64,000 bases of DNA from Candidatus Binatia bacterium (GCA_937925685.1 CALAMI010000012.1:62001-126000); one strand, 5' to 3'. Counted from the stretch's first letter, positions 39,324 through 48,845 are shown. The notes: generated by a model not told the origin, from the sequence alone. Program-made: numbers and translations.

Positions 39324-41228
39324 TTACAGTGGTACCGGCGGCCGCGCCTCTTGCCGCAAACGCTCGAGGAAAACCTCTAGGCTTACAGGCGACTCCGTGC
39401 CGCCCTTCCGCGTGCGGGGCGCTACTTTGGATTCTTTCGCTTCGCGGTCTCCCACCACCAAGAGGTAAGGAATTTTCAGGAGTTCTCCTTCTCGGATCTT
39501 GTAGCCCAGCTTTTCGTTACGATCATCGAGTTCGACACGCCATCCCTCGGCCCTCAATTTGTTCGCAATCTCCCGACCGTATGCTTCCTGACGATCCGTG
39601 AGAGTAAGCACACGCACCTGCACTGGTGCAAGCCAAACAGGCAAGTCACCACCAGTATGTTCTAGCAACAAGGCGATGAAGCGCTCGATGGACCCCAGCA
39701 CCGCTCGATGGAGCATAACCGGAGTGGCGGGACTTCCAGATGAAGTCGTGTATTCAAGGCCGAACCGCTCTGGCATGGCGCAATCGATCTGCACGGTGGC
39801 GAGAGTCCAGGAGCGGTCGAGAACGTCGCGCACGTCGAAACCAATCTTAGGTCCATAAAAGGCACCCTCGCCTGGAAGCGAGGCAACGGGGTATCCAGTT
39901 CTTTCGGCCACCCGCATCAAGGCGGCTTCAGCACGCTCCCACAACTCCAATCGGCCAAGGAATTTCTCCGGCCGTGTTTGCACGCTGACCCGGATGTCAC
40001 GGAAGCCAAACGCATCGTAGACCTCCCGGGTCATCGCCACAAAGCGATCGAGTTCCACATCCATTTGTTCGGGGGCACAGAAAATGTGGGCATCATCCTG
40101 CGACATCGAGCGCACCCGCGTCAACCCAGTCAAAGTGCCCGAGGGCTCGAGTCGATGCAAACGACTAAACTCGGCAAAGCGAACAGGCAGGTCGCGATAA
40201 GAATACTTGCGGGTCGAGTACAAATAGCAGTGCCCCGGGCAGTTCATCGGCTTGACACCGTACTCCTCATGTTCCACCCGCATGAGGAACATGTCCTCGC
40301 GGAAGGCGTCGTAGTGTCCCGATGTCCGCCACAGTTCTGTTTTAAAAATCAGGGGAGTGATGACCTCCGTGTAACCGTAACGGCGGTAGAGTGCGCGGAT
40401 GAACTGAATCAACAGATTGTAAACGAGGGCTCCTTTGGCATGAAAAAAGGGCGAGCCGGGAGAGATGGGATGTAAGGAGAACAAATCTAGCTGCTGGCCC
40501 AAGCGGCGGTGGTCCCGCTGCTTGGCTTCCTCCAAGCGTTTGAGGTAAGCCTGCAACTCCTGAGGCGTAGCCCAGGCCGTGCCGTAAATACGCTGCAACA
40601 TTTCGTTGCGCGCATCCCCCCGCCAGTACGCTCCGGCTAGCCCCGTGAGCTTCACCGCGCGAATGCAACCTGTCGACGGTACGTGGGGGCCACGGCACAA
40701 ATCGGTGAACTCGCCTTGCCGATACACGGAGACCACAGGGTCCGGGATCCCTTCGATGATTTCGACCTTGTAATGCTCCCCTTGTTTCCGAAAGAATTCG
40801 ATGGCCCGCTCCTTCGGCCATTCTTCGCGTTCGATTGGGTAGTTCGCTCGCACGATCTCGCGCATGACCTCTTCGATTCGCTCGAGGTCCTCGGGTGTGA
40901 ACGACTGCTGCCGGCTGAAATCGTAATAAAAGCCGTTTTCGATCACCGGCCCGATGGTCACCTGCGTATCCGGGAACAGCCGCTTGACCGCCTGTGCCAT
41001 CAAGTGTGCGGACGAGTGCCGCAACACTTCCAGTCCCTCGGGGCTGTCGGCGGGAACGGGTTCAAGGTGGCAGTCGTGCTCCAAAGGCCGACTCAAATCG
41101 ACCACGTCGCCGTTCACCTTAGCTGCAACCACGGTCGGCCCTAGCAGCCCCTTTGCTTCTAAAGCTTCGCGCGCCGTGGTTCCGGCAGCGACATTCAATT
41201 CACTTCCATCTGCGTAGGTGATCTTCAT
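39324..41228 (-). CDS. thrS: Threonyl-tRNA synthetase
   Basis: The 634-residue class II synthetase has a TGS domain (about 1-62), an editing domain with HSSAHLMAQAV (about 72-82), the catalytic core with the zinc Cys in MNCPGHC (about 330-336) and RYAEF-type motif 2 (VRFAEFSRLHRLEPSGTL), motif 3 near PVMLHRAVLGSIERF, and the C-terminal anticodon-binding domain (about 535-634). Length is normal. tRNA-Val lies 38 bases upstream in the same orientation. There is no sign of the E. coli-type tRNA-like operator or of a T-box. Confidence 0.98.
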   Translation of the reverse strand: MKITYADGSELNVAAGTTAREALEAKGLLGPTVVAAKVNGDVVDLSRPLEHDCHLEPVPADSPEGLEVLRHSSAHLMAQAVKRLFPDTQVTIGPVIENGFYYDFSRQQSFTPEDLERIEEVMREIVRANYPIEREEWPKERAIEFFRKQGEHYKVEIIEGIPDPVVSVYRQGEFTDLCRGPHVPSTGCIRAVKLTGLAGAYWRGDARNEMLQRIYGTAWATPQELQAYLKRLEEAKQRDHRRLGQQLDLFSLHPISPGSPFFHAKGALVYNLLIQFIRALYRRYGYTEVITPLIFKTELWRTSGHYDAFREDMFLMRVEHEEYGVKPMNCPGHCYLYSTRKYSYRDLPVRFAEFSRLHRLEPSGTLTGLTRVRSMSQDDAHIFCAPEQMDVELDRFVAMTREVYDAFGFRDIRVSVQTRPEKFLGRLELWERAEAALMRVAERTGYPVASLPGEGAFYGPKIGFDVRDVLDRSWTLATVQIDCAMPERFGLEYTTSSGSPATPVMLHRAVLGSIERFIALLLEHTGGDLPVWLAPVQVRVLTLTDRQEAYGREIANKLRAEGWRVELDDRNEKLGYKIREGELLKIPYLLVVGDREAKESKVAPRTRKGGTESPVSLEVFLERLRQEARPPVPL

Positions 41229-41266
41229 CGGCCCACTCGGTCCACTCGAGCTTTACAGCGCGAAAA

Positions 41267-41338
41267 TAGGCACGGGCGGGATCGAACCGCCGACCTCTTC
41301 CGCGTCAAGGAAGCGCTCTCCCACTGAGCTACGTGCCT
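41267..41338 (-). tRNA. tRNA-Val (anticodon GAC)
   Basis: On the minus strand acceptor AGGCACG pairs with CGTGCCT, the D arm is AGCTCAGTGGGAGAGC, the anticodon stem CTTCC/GGAAG holds TTGACGC (anticodon GAC), and the T arm contains GGTTCGATCCC. Discriminator A; no encoded CCA. It is 38 bases upstream of thrS, so the two may share a transcript. Confidence 0.97.
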
Positions 41339-41473
41339 TCGAACTAGAATGCCTGGGTGCCCGCTCTACCGCGGAAAAGCCGAGCGTGACACCATCCAAG
41401 CGCGCAACTGCTACCAACCAGGCTGGCCTGCGTCAAGGAAGATCCACCGGCAAACTGGTCGTGGCTTCGTCTT

Positions 41474-43081
41474 TCAAAACAGCGGTTCGACCGTAATTTG
41501 GCGCGTGCCCCCTCGTTTCAACAACTCGATGCGCAGGACCTCCTCCTCGGGAAACCACCGCGCTCTTACGAATTTGTCGGGCAAGTCTATCCGGTATCGC
41601 CAGCCCTCCGGGTAAACTCGCGAAGGGATAAAAAGTTCCGTTGCTGCGATCACCCCAGGGTCGTCACGAAACTCCAGAGAAAAACGACGGCCCGCGTGGT
41701 CATACCGAAAGCGCAAAGGCTCCCCCGCAATACGCACGGCGTAGGGTTGCACCAATACGCCGACAAGCGGGGTCTCCTCCAGTTGCGACCCACCGACCGG
41801 CCCCCAGGAACCGGGGTCGTAGGACCAATAAAACCAGCCGCTGGCCACCTCGTCCATCACCGCAAGGGCCTTGCGGAGATAGCCTAGCGGGTCACCCCCG
41901 GCGGTCCACGGAAGACCAAACTCACCCACGATCAGCGGTTCCTTCAGTTCCTCGAGCTCCGCCCTACGCTGCTCGTGCCATGCATCCATCTCAGGGGTTA
42001 CGTTCGGATCGAAAAAGTTATTCAGTTCCGGTTCGACGGCATACAAGTGAGGCGCATACACCAAGCGTGGCGGCCCCTCCCGGGGGTCTTGGAGTTTGCC
42101 GATGAACGAGGGTCCGCCGTTGTTGGCTGGGAAAGCGAGGGGCTCGTAAAAAATCCATTTCTCGCGGTCCACCGCCCGAATTGCAGCGATCAGCCGCAAA
42201 TAAAATCGGCGCAACAGCGTTTGCTCGAATGTCTTCGACCGCTGTGGATCACCGACGCGAATTGGCCCCCAGGTCCCGGCCGCGGCACTGCCTGCAAAGG
42301 GTTCGTTCATGAGGTCGTAACCCAGCACCGCTGAGTGGTCGCGGAAGAACCGGGCCACGAACTGCCACATGGCAAGATAGTGCTGTTGCACATCAGCGTG
42401 GGGGCCGTTCTCACTCCAGAAGTTGTCAAAGGCGCGCCTTACCCCCGGTTGGATGTACGTCAAGGCCCAGGGGTCGATTATTTGATGCGGTAACCCATCT
42501 GTTCTTGCCGCCCACGCGGGAGCACCGTCGAACCCGAGCGCTTTACCGTCGAAAGCATACTTGCCGTAGACATCCTGGTGCATATCCAACACCACCCACA
42601 AGCCAGCCTCGGCACACCAGTCGACGCGCTCCCGCACCCGGCGCAGGTAAGATTCATCGTACAGCCCCGGTCGAGGCTCGATTGCCTCCCAAAAGATCAA
42701 GAAACGCACTGCGTTGAAGCCCCAATTCTTGAGCCGTCGCAAATCCTCTCGGCTGACCCACGGCATCCGCTGGGGGTCGTCCTTTGCAGAACCGCTCACG
42801 TTCATTCCCCGTAGAAGCAGCGCCCGCCCCTCGCGATCCGTCACAAATGCTGCGTGCGGCGCGGCCCTGGGCGGCTCTACCGGCATCACTGATTCCCGAT
42901 CGTCACCACAGCCACACTGGCCCCCGACAACGCCACCGAGCAAAGGCACCACCACTAGAAGCCACGCCACACGCAGCTCATGCCGACGAAAACGCGCGCG
43001 CCCTGACTCACCGCCTTTTTCGGCGCCACCTGCAGCTGCGTTCCTCGGCCTCCCCCTTTCACGTCGTTTCTCCATGCACAC
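41474..43081 (-). CDS. GH5-type glycoside hydrolase (endoglycoceramidase/cellulase-like), exported
   Basis: The 535-residue protein has a long basic N-terminus, a hydrophobic segment (about 38-53) and CGCGDD just after it, so it is exported and perhaps lipid-anchored, though the lipobox is imperfect. The TIM-barrel contains LLLRGMNVSG, NAVRFLIFWEAIEP, VVLDMHQDVYGKY, the acid/base Glu in YDLMNEPFAG and the nucleophile Glu in IVGEFGLPWT. This set is typical of GH5 endoglycoceramidase-like enzymes, which cleave glycans from glycolipids, or of related glucanases. A C-terminal beta-sandwich-like region (about 455-535) follows. It stands alone. Substrate unknown. Confidence 0.87.
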   Translation of the reverse strand: MCMEKRRERGRPRNAAAGGAEKGGESGRARFRRHELRVAWLLVVVPLLGGVVGGQCGCGDDRESVMPVEPPRAAPHAAFVTDREGRALLLRGMNVSGSAKDDPQRMPWVSREDLRRLKNWGFNAVRFLIFWEAIEPRPGLYDESYLRRVRERVDWCAEAGLWVVLDMHQDVYGKYAFDGKALGFDGAPAWAARTDGLPHQIIDPWALTYIQPGVRRAFDNFWSENGPHADVQQHYLAMWQFVARFFRDHSAVLGYDLMNEPFAGSAAAGTWGPIRVGDPQRSKTFEQTLLRRFYLRLIAAIRAVDREKWIFYEPLAFPANNGGPSFIGKLQDPREGPPRLVYAPHLYAVEPELNNFFDPNVTPEMDAWHEQRRAELEELKEPLIVGEFGLPWTAGGDPLGYLRKALAVMDEVASGWFYWSYDPGSWGPVGGSQLEETPLVGVLVQPYAVRIAGEPLRFRYDHAGRRFSLEFRDDPGVIAATELFIPSRVYPEGWRYRIDLPDKFVRARWFPEEEVLRIELLKRGGTRQITVEPLF

Positions 43082-43176
43082 TCCCTACGCCTAAAGCAGC
43101 ATCCGGAAAAGGGGCTGCACTCACGCTCTCGAGTCGACTTCTTCGAACCTGAGTCGCCAGGTTAATTCGCTATGCG

Positions 43177-43863
43177 CTAGGCAGCCGCGAGAAGGAACAC
43201 GGAAACCGCAACGACACCTCGGTCGGCGGCCACGTTCCCGTGTCGCCTACGCTCGGTGGTTTGACTTCTTCGGATGAACGCAATCAATGCAAACACGAGC
43301 ATCCCTGAAATCGGAATCCATGGAAAGGCATCGCGGTGTGAAGCGGCCAGCTTGCGGCCACCTCCACCAGGTGGATCGAGTACCGTCATGGAGCCGTTGG
43401 TTCCCACAGGCTGGAGGTCGTTCCCCCCACGGGCAGCGGCCTCCACCTGGTGGAGCTCCACAGGGTATGTACCTGCCGGGGCATTGGCCGCAATGGCCAC
43501 CTGGCACCGGTACAACGGGCCTGACGAGACGGGGCCGCTTTGGCCGGAAAGGTCGACCATCAGGGCGCGTGCCGCATCATAGGTCTCTAGTTCGTACGCA
43601 CAGCCAGCGGGCCAAAAGGCAAACCGCACTGGCTTTGCCAGCCGCGCGTCTGCCACGCAGTCAGGCCCTCCCTCGGCATGGCGTCGCACGGGCGTGTACC
43701 GCGGGTCGAAGGTGAAGGTGTAGGCCAAACTTGACACTGGCTCGCCGGCGCTCTCCAAAATCACGGGCAGTTGCACGACGAAGCCTGGGTAACCAGTGAC
43801 AGAACCCACCCGGATCTCAGGATTCGCGCAAGCAGCTGCCGAGAGCCCAGCGACTGCAAGCAA
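43177..43863 (-). CDS. Cohesin-like exported protein with C-terminal membrane segment
   Basis: The 228-residue product contains a cohesin-like beta-sandwich pattern: IRVGSVTGYPGFVVQLPVIL (about 17-36), then SLAYTFTFDPRYTPV and a C-terminal ...GTYPVELHQVEAAA strand. A Gly/Pro-rich linker and one hydrophobic segment (about 187-204) followed by RRSQTTERRR suggest a membrane anchor. Only a TTG start is available in frame; it leaves a 13-residue N-terminal hydrophobic stub without positive charge, while frame-readable residues upstream (RAAKRALAGVSKNPVVV) would complete a good signal peptide. The start is therefore doubtful; an unusual start codon or a small lesion is possible. Function unknown; cohesin-like domains bind proteins or sugars. 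Confidence 0.6.
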   Translation of the reverse strand: MLAVAGLSAAACANPEIRVGSVTGYPGFVVQLPVILESAGEPVSSLAYTFTFDPRYTPVRRHAEGGPDCVADARLAKPVRFAFWPAGCAYELETYDAARALMVDLSGQSGPVSSGPLYRCQVAIAANAPAGTYPVELHQVEAAARGGNDLQPVGTNGSMTVLDPPGGGGRKLAASHRDAFPWIPISGMLVFALIAFIRRSQTTERRRHGNVAADRGVVAVSVFLLAAA

Positions 43864-44380
43864 AACGACGACAGGGTTTTTGCTGACACCGGCTAGCGCA
43901 CGCTTCGCGGCTCTGACGCTGTGGCAAATACGCGGCCACCGTTTCTCGTGAGCACCCCTCGCCCGCAGCGGAATATCATCCTCCCGTAGCCCCTCAAAGC
44001 CTCGCGTTCCATCGCAGTGCGCGTTGGCAAATGTTTGTTTCTTCTCCCCATATTTGTGTTACAGAACGAGTCACAAGGGGAACACTGCAGGCACACGCGC
44101 GGCACCGGTGCGAATGGCTCTTGGCCACGGAAATTAAGGGCGACTCGGGGTTACCGGGCAACCCGGGTCACGCTCGTAGCACCTGGCTACAAACTAGACG
44201 GTGTGCTTTGGCGAGCCGTTGAGGCAACAACCGCATCTTTTGCCCTTAGAAAAGCGGCCTGGTTACGAGCTGTTACTCGTAGAAGGCCCGTGCAGATTCC
44301 CCTTGGTTCGGCGGAGTATGTGCGACTGGCTTGGCTCGAGGTGGCAACGACTCCGCTTCAACTCCCGAGCCGTAGGAGCT
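43864..44380. other. Non-coding stretch between the shikimate kinase and cohesin-like genes
   Basis: The 517 bases contain no recognisable gene. The part just upstream of 43863 can be read in frame as the basic end of a signal peptide for the cohesin-like gene but offers no standard start codon. No terminator-like hairpin with a T-run was seen after the shikimate kinase gene. Confidence 0.5.
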
Positions 44381-44929
44381 TCATGTAAGCTTTGGTCCCG
44401 CGGCTCTCGAGCCGGAGCTCAGCGTCAGGAGGAGGCTGGTAGCCACCAAATCTGGGTCATCGTCACGAGCATCGACGACCAAGTCCGCAAACCGCTCGTA
44501 CAGAGGAGTTCTCTCGGCATACAGGCTAGCCAAACTTTGACCGGGCGCACGAACCACGCCGCGGGCACAGAGATCCAAACCGCGACGACTCAAGGTGGCA
44601 AGATCCACGAACAAGTAAGCCAGGATGCCGCGCGCCGCCAGGTAGGCCATGGCTCGTGTGCTGTACACCACGCTGCCTCCCGTAGCCACAACAGCCCCTA
44701 CGCGCTTCAGCTCCAAGATCGTCGCTTCTTCAGCCCGGCGAAAACCCTCGCGGCCTGCGCTGGCGAGTAACTCCGAGGGTTTCTTCCCGACGCGCTCCTC
44801 CAGTAGCAGGTCTGTGTCGACGAATGGGCGGTGAAGCCGTTTCGCCAAAATCTGACCGACGGCCGTTTTGCCTGCAGCAGGCATGCCGATGAGAACGATG
44901 TTTGCCGGGGAAAACTCTTTTCGCTCCAT
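44381..44929 (-). CDS. aroK: Shikimate kinase
   Basis: The 182-residue kinase phosphorylates shikimate in aromatic amino-acid synthesis. Walker A is GMPAAGKTAVG (about residues 15-25); shikimate-binding residues appear in VDTDLLLEE, GREGFRRAEE and ATGGSVV; the lid contains RGVVRAPGQ. Length fits. No other aro gene is nearby, and the gene is divergent from the AI-2E-type permease. Confidence 0.9.
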   Translation of the reverse strand: MERKEFSPANIVLIGMPAAGKTAVGQILAKRLHRPFVDTDLLLEERVGKKPSELLASAGREGFRRAEEATILELKRVGAVVATGGSVVYSTRAMAYLAARGILAYLFVDLATLSRRGLDLCARGVVRAPGQSLASLYAERTPLYERFADLVVDARDDDPDLVATSLLLTLSSGSRAAGPKLT

Positions 44930-44999
44930 CCCTTAAGCGCAACCAGGCCAGAGGCGCTCGTTTGCTAGCGCCAATCGGGGCTGGTAGCTTGTGCGGTCA

Positions 45000-46076
45000 A
45001 TGACGCGCTCTCAGCTCTTCGCAGCATTCTTTTTTAGCGTCTTTCTCTTTCTCCTGTACCAGATATATCGCATGTTCGAGGGGTTTCTCGTACCTCTGGC
45101 CTGGGCTGCGTTGTTGGCGCTGATTTTCTATCCCGTACAGCGACGCCTTGTCCGCTGGTTACGCGGACGCCATGGTTTGGCAGCATTTACGCTTACCACA
45201 GCGGTCATCGGTGGGGTCATCGTTCCCGGACTCCTGCTGCTGGCGCTGGTAGCCAACGAGTCGGTACTCCTGTACCAGCGTATCGCTGCTTTAGTTGCCG
45301 AGGGGAGGGTAACGGAATGGTGGATATCGCTTCAGGATTCCTGGGCCGGCCGCTTCTGGAGCTACACTCAGCCTTTGTTAGCCCAATGGAACGTGGATCT
45401 GGCGAACATCGGCGTAAAGGCAACCAACGCCATCAGCGGATTTCTGGTGACGCAGGCCACCGCCATTGCCAAAAATATCGTCGGCTTTCTCGTGGACTTT
45501 TTCTTGTGCACCGTGGCTTTGTTCTTTCTCCTGCGCGACGGCGAGCGCATGATTCAGGCGGTTAGAAACCTACTTCCCATGGAGCCGCATCATCGCGACT
45601 TAGTTCTCCAACGGTTTTCCGACGCCCTTACGGCAGTCGTACAAGGCAGTCTTCTCACCGCTTTAGCTCAGGGAACGCTTGCGGGACTTGGTTATGTGAT
45701 CTTGGGAGTTCCGTTTGCCGTCTTTCTTGGTTGTGCCACTGCCCTGATCTCGCTGGTACCGATGGGAACGCCCGTGGCTTGGGGCGGTGTAGCCATTTAC
45801 CTTTTTGCCACCGGGCACCCCATCAAAGGCCTGATTCAGGTGCTTTGGGGATTGCTGATCGTGAGTACGATCGACAACGTCATTCGTCCCTGGATCATTG
45901 GCGGCCGCACACGGATCCCCACAATTTTGCTATTCTTCGGAATTCTTGGGGGATTGCAGGCCTACGGCTTCTTGGGCGTTTTCCTCGCTCCGGCGGTGAT
46001 TGCCTTGTTGGTCGCGTTCGTGCGCATTTACCGAGAAGAGTACAGCCTAGCGCAGGAGACGGCGGCCGTGGATTAA
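45000..46076 (+). CDS. AI-2E family permease (PerM-like)
   Basis: This 358-residue membrane protein has about seven to eight hydrophobic segments and the family landmarks VPLAWAALLALIFYP, a central soluble stretch (about 90-150), FLCTVALFFLLRDGERMI, and the C-terminal VIRPWIIGGRTRIPTILLFFGILGGL. Members export varied small molecules or act as Na+/H+ antiporters; substrate unknown. A GTG nine bases upstream (44991) is an alternative start; no clear ribosome-binding site decides. Its stop overlaps the convergent nitronate monooxygenase stop by four bases. Confidence 0.88.
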   Translation: MTRSQLFAAFFFSVFLFLLYQIYRMFEGFLVPLAWAALLALIFYPVQRRLVRWLRGRHGLAAFTLTTAVIGGVIVPGLLLLALVANESVLLYQRIAALVAEGRVTEWWISLQDSWAGRFWSYTQPLLAQWNVDLANIGVKATNAISGFLVTQATAIAKNIVGFLVDFFLCTVALFFLLRDGERMIQAVRNLLPMEPHHRDLVLQRFSDALTAVVQGSLLTALAQGTLAGLGYVILGVPFAVFLGCATALISLVPMGTPVAWGGVAIYLFATGHPIKGLIQVLWGLLIVSTIDNVIRPWIIGGRTRIPTILLFFGILGGLQAYGFLGVFLAPAVIALLVAFVRIYREEYSLAQETAAVD

Positions 46077-47068
46077 CGCGCGGTACTGCGTCTATCCACC
46101 GAGGCTCGGGCTGCTAGCTGAGCCAACACTTGCTCCGCCTCACGGACGACGTCGCGCACGACCTCGGCAGCCGGCTTGATTTCCCGTATAAGTCCCAGCC
46201 CTTGGCCGGCGGGCATGAAGGTGCGTTCCGGGTCAGCACCCCCGGCAACGCCCATGTAGTCCATCACCCCTTCCTGAACGGACCGTGCTACTTGAGCTGG
46301 GAACGGCAAGATCTCGTCGCGCCGTCGTTCCCAACTTTCGTTGTAAGGGTTTCGGATTGCCCGCGCAGGTTTTCCCGTGTAACAACGCGTCCGAATGGTA
46401 TCCGACTCACCGGCGCGCAAAATAGCTTGCCGATATTCCGGCGCCGCCTGAGCTTCGGGAGTGGCGATAAACCGAGTGCCCATGATGACGCCCTGCGCCC
46501 CCAGGGCGAGGGCAGCCACGACGCCCCGGCCGTCGGCAATGCCACCGGCTGCAATGACGGGAATTCGCACCGCGTCAACCGTCTGCGGTACCAGGGCCAA
46601 GGTGCCGACCTCTCCCGTGTGTCCGCCAGCTTCTGTGCCCTGTGCAGCGACCATGTCAGCGCCGGCACGCTCTGCCTTAATGGCATGCTCAACTTTGCCT
46701 GTCATGACAATGACTGTCATGCCGCGCTCGTGCATCTCAGCAATGAAATCGCGGGGGATGGCAAGCCCGGCAACGAAGATCTTCACTCCCTCCTCGAACA
46801 CGGCTTTCATCTGGGGCCGGATCATCTCTGGAATTGGGGCCAAGAGATCGACAGCAAAGGGCCTGTCGGTCAGCTCACGAATCTTGCGGATTTCCCGACG
46901 CAACCCCTCTGCATCGAGTGTTGCCGCTCCCAAAACACCCAAGCCCCCAGCGTTCGACACTGCCGCCACCAGCCGATGCATCGACACCCCACCCATTCCC
47001 GCCAAGATAATCGGGTACTCGATGCCCAAGCGATCGCACAATTCTGTCCGTAGCATCGTTGTCACCAT
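46073..47068 (-). CDS. Nitronate monooxygenase / 2-nitropropane dioxygenase-like FMN enzyme
   Basis: The 331-residue TIM-barrel flavoprotein matches the NPD family: YPIILAGMGGVS near the N-terminus, SNAGGLGVLGAA, GADMVAAQGTEAGGHTG with the candidate catalytic His, and IPVIAAGGIADGRGVVAALALGAQGVIMGTRF. The family oxidises propionate-3-nitronate or reduces quinones, and includes enoyl-ACP reductase FabK-like members; the exact reaction cannot be read from sequence. It is convergent with the AI-2E-type gene and stands alone. A second ATG at 47056 is also possible. Confidence 0.88.
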   Translation of the reverse strand: MVTTMLRTELCDRLGIEYPIILAGMGGVSMHRLVAAVSNAGGLGVLGAATLDAEGLRREIRKIRELTDRPFAVDLLAPIPEMIRPQMKAVFEEGVKIFVAGLAIPRDFIAEMHERGMTVIVMTGKVEHAIKAERAGADMVAAQGTEAGGHTGEVGTLALVPQTVDAVRIPVIAAGGIADGRGVVAALALGAQGVIMGTRFIATPEAQAAPEYRQAILRAGESDTIRTRCYTGKPARAIRNPYNESWERRRDEILPFPAQVARSVQEGVMDYMGVAGGADPERTFMPAGQGLGLIREIKPAAEVVRDVVREAEQVLAQLAARASVDRRSTAR

Positions 47069-47283
47069 GGTAACTCAGCTACACGAGGTTCCAGGTTAAT
47101 GAAAGTAGGCCGGCGATCGTCGGCGTTCGTAGCTGTTCCTTTCGCACCGGAGCAAGGGGAGCGTCTACGCCTCTGCGGTTCGTTCGTTGCCCATGCAAAG
47201 CCTTCAGTTCCGGCCGTACAACCAAAGGCGGTAAGCCCCGGAGAGGGTGAGCCAAACGCCAATAACCAGGGCTCAAGCGGCGG

Positions 47284-47322
47284 ACCAAAGAAAACGGGCG
47301 CCGGCCAATCGCTGGCGCCCGT
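47284..47322 (-). terminator. Intrinsic terminator after the DsbA-like gene
   Basis: ACGGGCGCC (47294-47302) pairs with GGCGCCCGT (47314-47322) around an 11-base loop. On the minus strand the stem is followed by TTTCTTTGG, a short T-rich tail, 30 bases after the stop of the DsbA-like gene. Confidence 0.75.
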
Positions 47323-47351
47323 CTCTTCTCGCCCAGCGCAGCCCCCGCCGT

Positions 47352-48179
47352 TTACTTTGCTCGCGCTAGCTCGTCATCGATGACCGCTTTGAACTGCTCG
47401 AAGGGATAAGCACCTTTGAGAGGACGCCCATTAATAATGAAACCCGGAGTGCCCTGAATGCCAAGCGCCTGCGCCTCGGCCGCTTGCGCTTTGACCTTGT
47501 CCAACGTCTTCTTATTGTCGTAACAGTCGGTAAACTTGGCTAAGTCGATGCCGGTGTCCTTGAGCGCCTCGAGAGTCTTATCCTTTAAGTTTTGGGGATT
47601 CAGGTCCTTTTGATTCTCGAAGTAAAAGGAGTACAGCTTCCAGTAGGCCTTCTCGCTCTGCTCGAGCGCGCACTCCACCGCAACCGCCGATGGCTCCGCC
47701 CAAGGGTGAAAGTTGAGCGGTAAGTTCTTGTAATAAAATTTTACTTTGTCCCCGTACTCCTTCAGGACTTGGTTCTCGATCGTGTCGTAACCCTTTTTGC
47801 AAAAGGGGCACTGGAAGTCCGAGTATTCGACAATCGTCACCTTGGCGTTTTTGTTCCCTTTGAACGGACGCCCCTTGAGGTCGATCTTCTGCATCACTGC
47901 TGCAAAGGGGTCTACCGTGAGGTCTTCCACTTCACCAAAAACGACGTATCGCCCGTCTTCCGAGATCACGAACGACTGCTTTTGATTCCCCGCCTGAATC
48001 GTTCCCGTTTTTGCTCCTTTGATCTTCGAGGCGGCAAGATCGCTTACCGTTACCTGCGCGTTTGGGGGAACGTTGAACTTTCGTTTGTAGTACTCGACGA
48101 GCTTGGCGGTGTCTTGAGCTGTTGCCGCTGCTGCCCAGCCCCACAACAGAAGACACCCCGTTGCAATCCATGCTTTCAT
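47352..48179 (-). CDS. DsbA-like periplasmic thiol:disulfide oxidoreductase
   Basis: The 275-residue protein starts at an ATG behind a GGGAGGAG site and has a signal peptide ending in AAATAQ (about residue 22). An N-terminal region of about 85 residues recalls the dimerisation part of DsbC/DsbG-like proteins, followed by a thioredoxin-fold DsbA-type domain with the active site CPFC (about residues 120-123) and the cis-Pro loop GTPGFIING. It should form or shuffle disulfides in exported proteins. No dsbB or dsbD is adjacent. It is divergent from mgsA. Confidence 0.92.
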   Translation of the reverse strand: MKAWIATGCLLLWGWAAAATAQDTAKLVEYYKRKFNVPPNAQVTVSDLAASKIKGAKTGTIQAGNQKQSFVISEDGRYVVFGEVEDLTVDPFAAVMQKIDLKGRPFKGNKNAKVTIVEYSDFQCPFCKKGYDTIENQVLKEYGDKVKFYYKNLPLNFHPWAEPSAVAVECALEQSEKAYWKLYSFYFENQKDLNPQNLKDKTLEALKDTGIDLAKFTDCYDNKKTLDKVKAQAAEAQALGIQGTPGFIINGRPLKGAYPFEQFKAVIDDELARAK

Positions 48180-48379
48180 CCGCTTCTCCTCCCGAATGGT
48201 TAGTTTGTCGCCGGTTAGCATGCCCGGATGCACCAAACAACGGTAGGAACGTGGGCAGGCCGAGGTCTCTGCGAAGCTCTAGCTCGTTCTCAAACCACTT
48301 TGGCAAGCTGGCCTCCACAGGGTGAGCACACGCCAGCGTCTCACAGTCATAAAGGCTCGTTGGACACCGAAAGGAGTGG

Positions 48380-48835
48380 ATGATGGCAACGATCTGGATG
48401 GAACCAACAAAACGCATCGCTTTGATTGCCCATGACCATTGCAAGGCTGACTTGTTGGATTGGGCACGCTTTAACCGCGCCACTTTGGCGCAGCACGATT
48501 TGTACGCCACTGGCACCACCGGCGCTCTCCTCCAAAGAGAGCTCGGGCTCACGATTCAATGCTTCCTCAGTGGCCCCTTAGGGGGTGACCAGCAAGTGGG
48601 CGCGGCCATTGCCGAAGGCAGATTGGACTTCGTGATTTTCTTCTGGGACCCCCTCGAACCTCAACCCCACGACGTGGACGTGAAAGCACTGCTGCGCATC
48701 GCCGTCGTCTATAATGTTCCGATCGCCTGCAACCGAGCCAGCGCGGACTTTCTCCTGTCGAGTCCGTTAATGGCAGCTTCCTACCCACGCCAGCTACGAA
48801 TCGAGTCTCTAGCAAACGCCTCCGGACGCGAGTGA
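48380..48835 (+). CDS. mgsA: Methylglyoxal synthase
   Basis: The 151-residue enzyme turns dihydroxyacetone phosphate into methylglyoxal, a phosphate-releasing bypass of lower glycolysis. Phosphate-binding TGTTG, the [12 protein letters not shown] loop and the catalytic [20 protein letters not shown] (with Asp, His and Asp of the active site) are intact. An AAGGAG site lies four bases before the ATG. Methylglyoxal is toxic, and an MBL-fold hydrolase lies 800 bases away, but a link is not shown. Confidence 0.96.
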   Translation: MMATIWMEPTKRIALIAHDHCKADLLDWARFNRATLAQHDLYATGTTGALLQRELGLTIQCFLSGPLGGDQQVGAAIAEGRLDFVIFFWDPLEPQPHDVDVKALLRIAVVYNVPIACNRASADFLLSSPLMAASYPRQLRIESLANASGRE

Positions 48836-48845
48836 CGTGAGAAGA

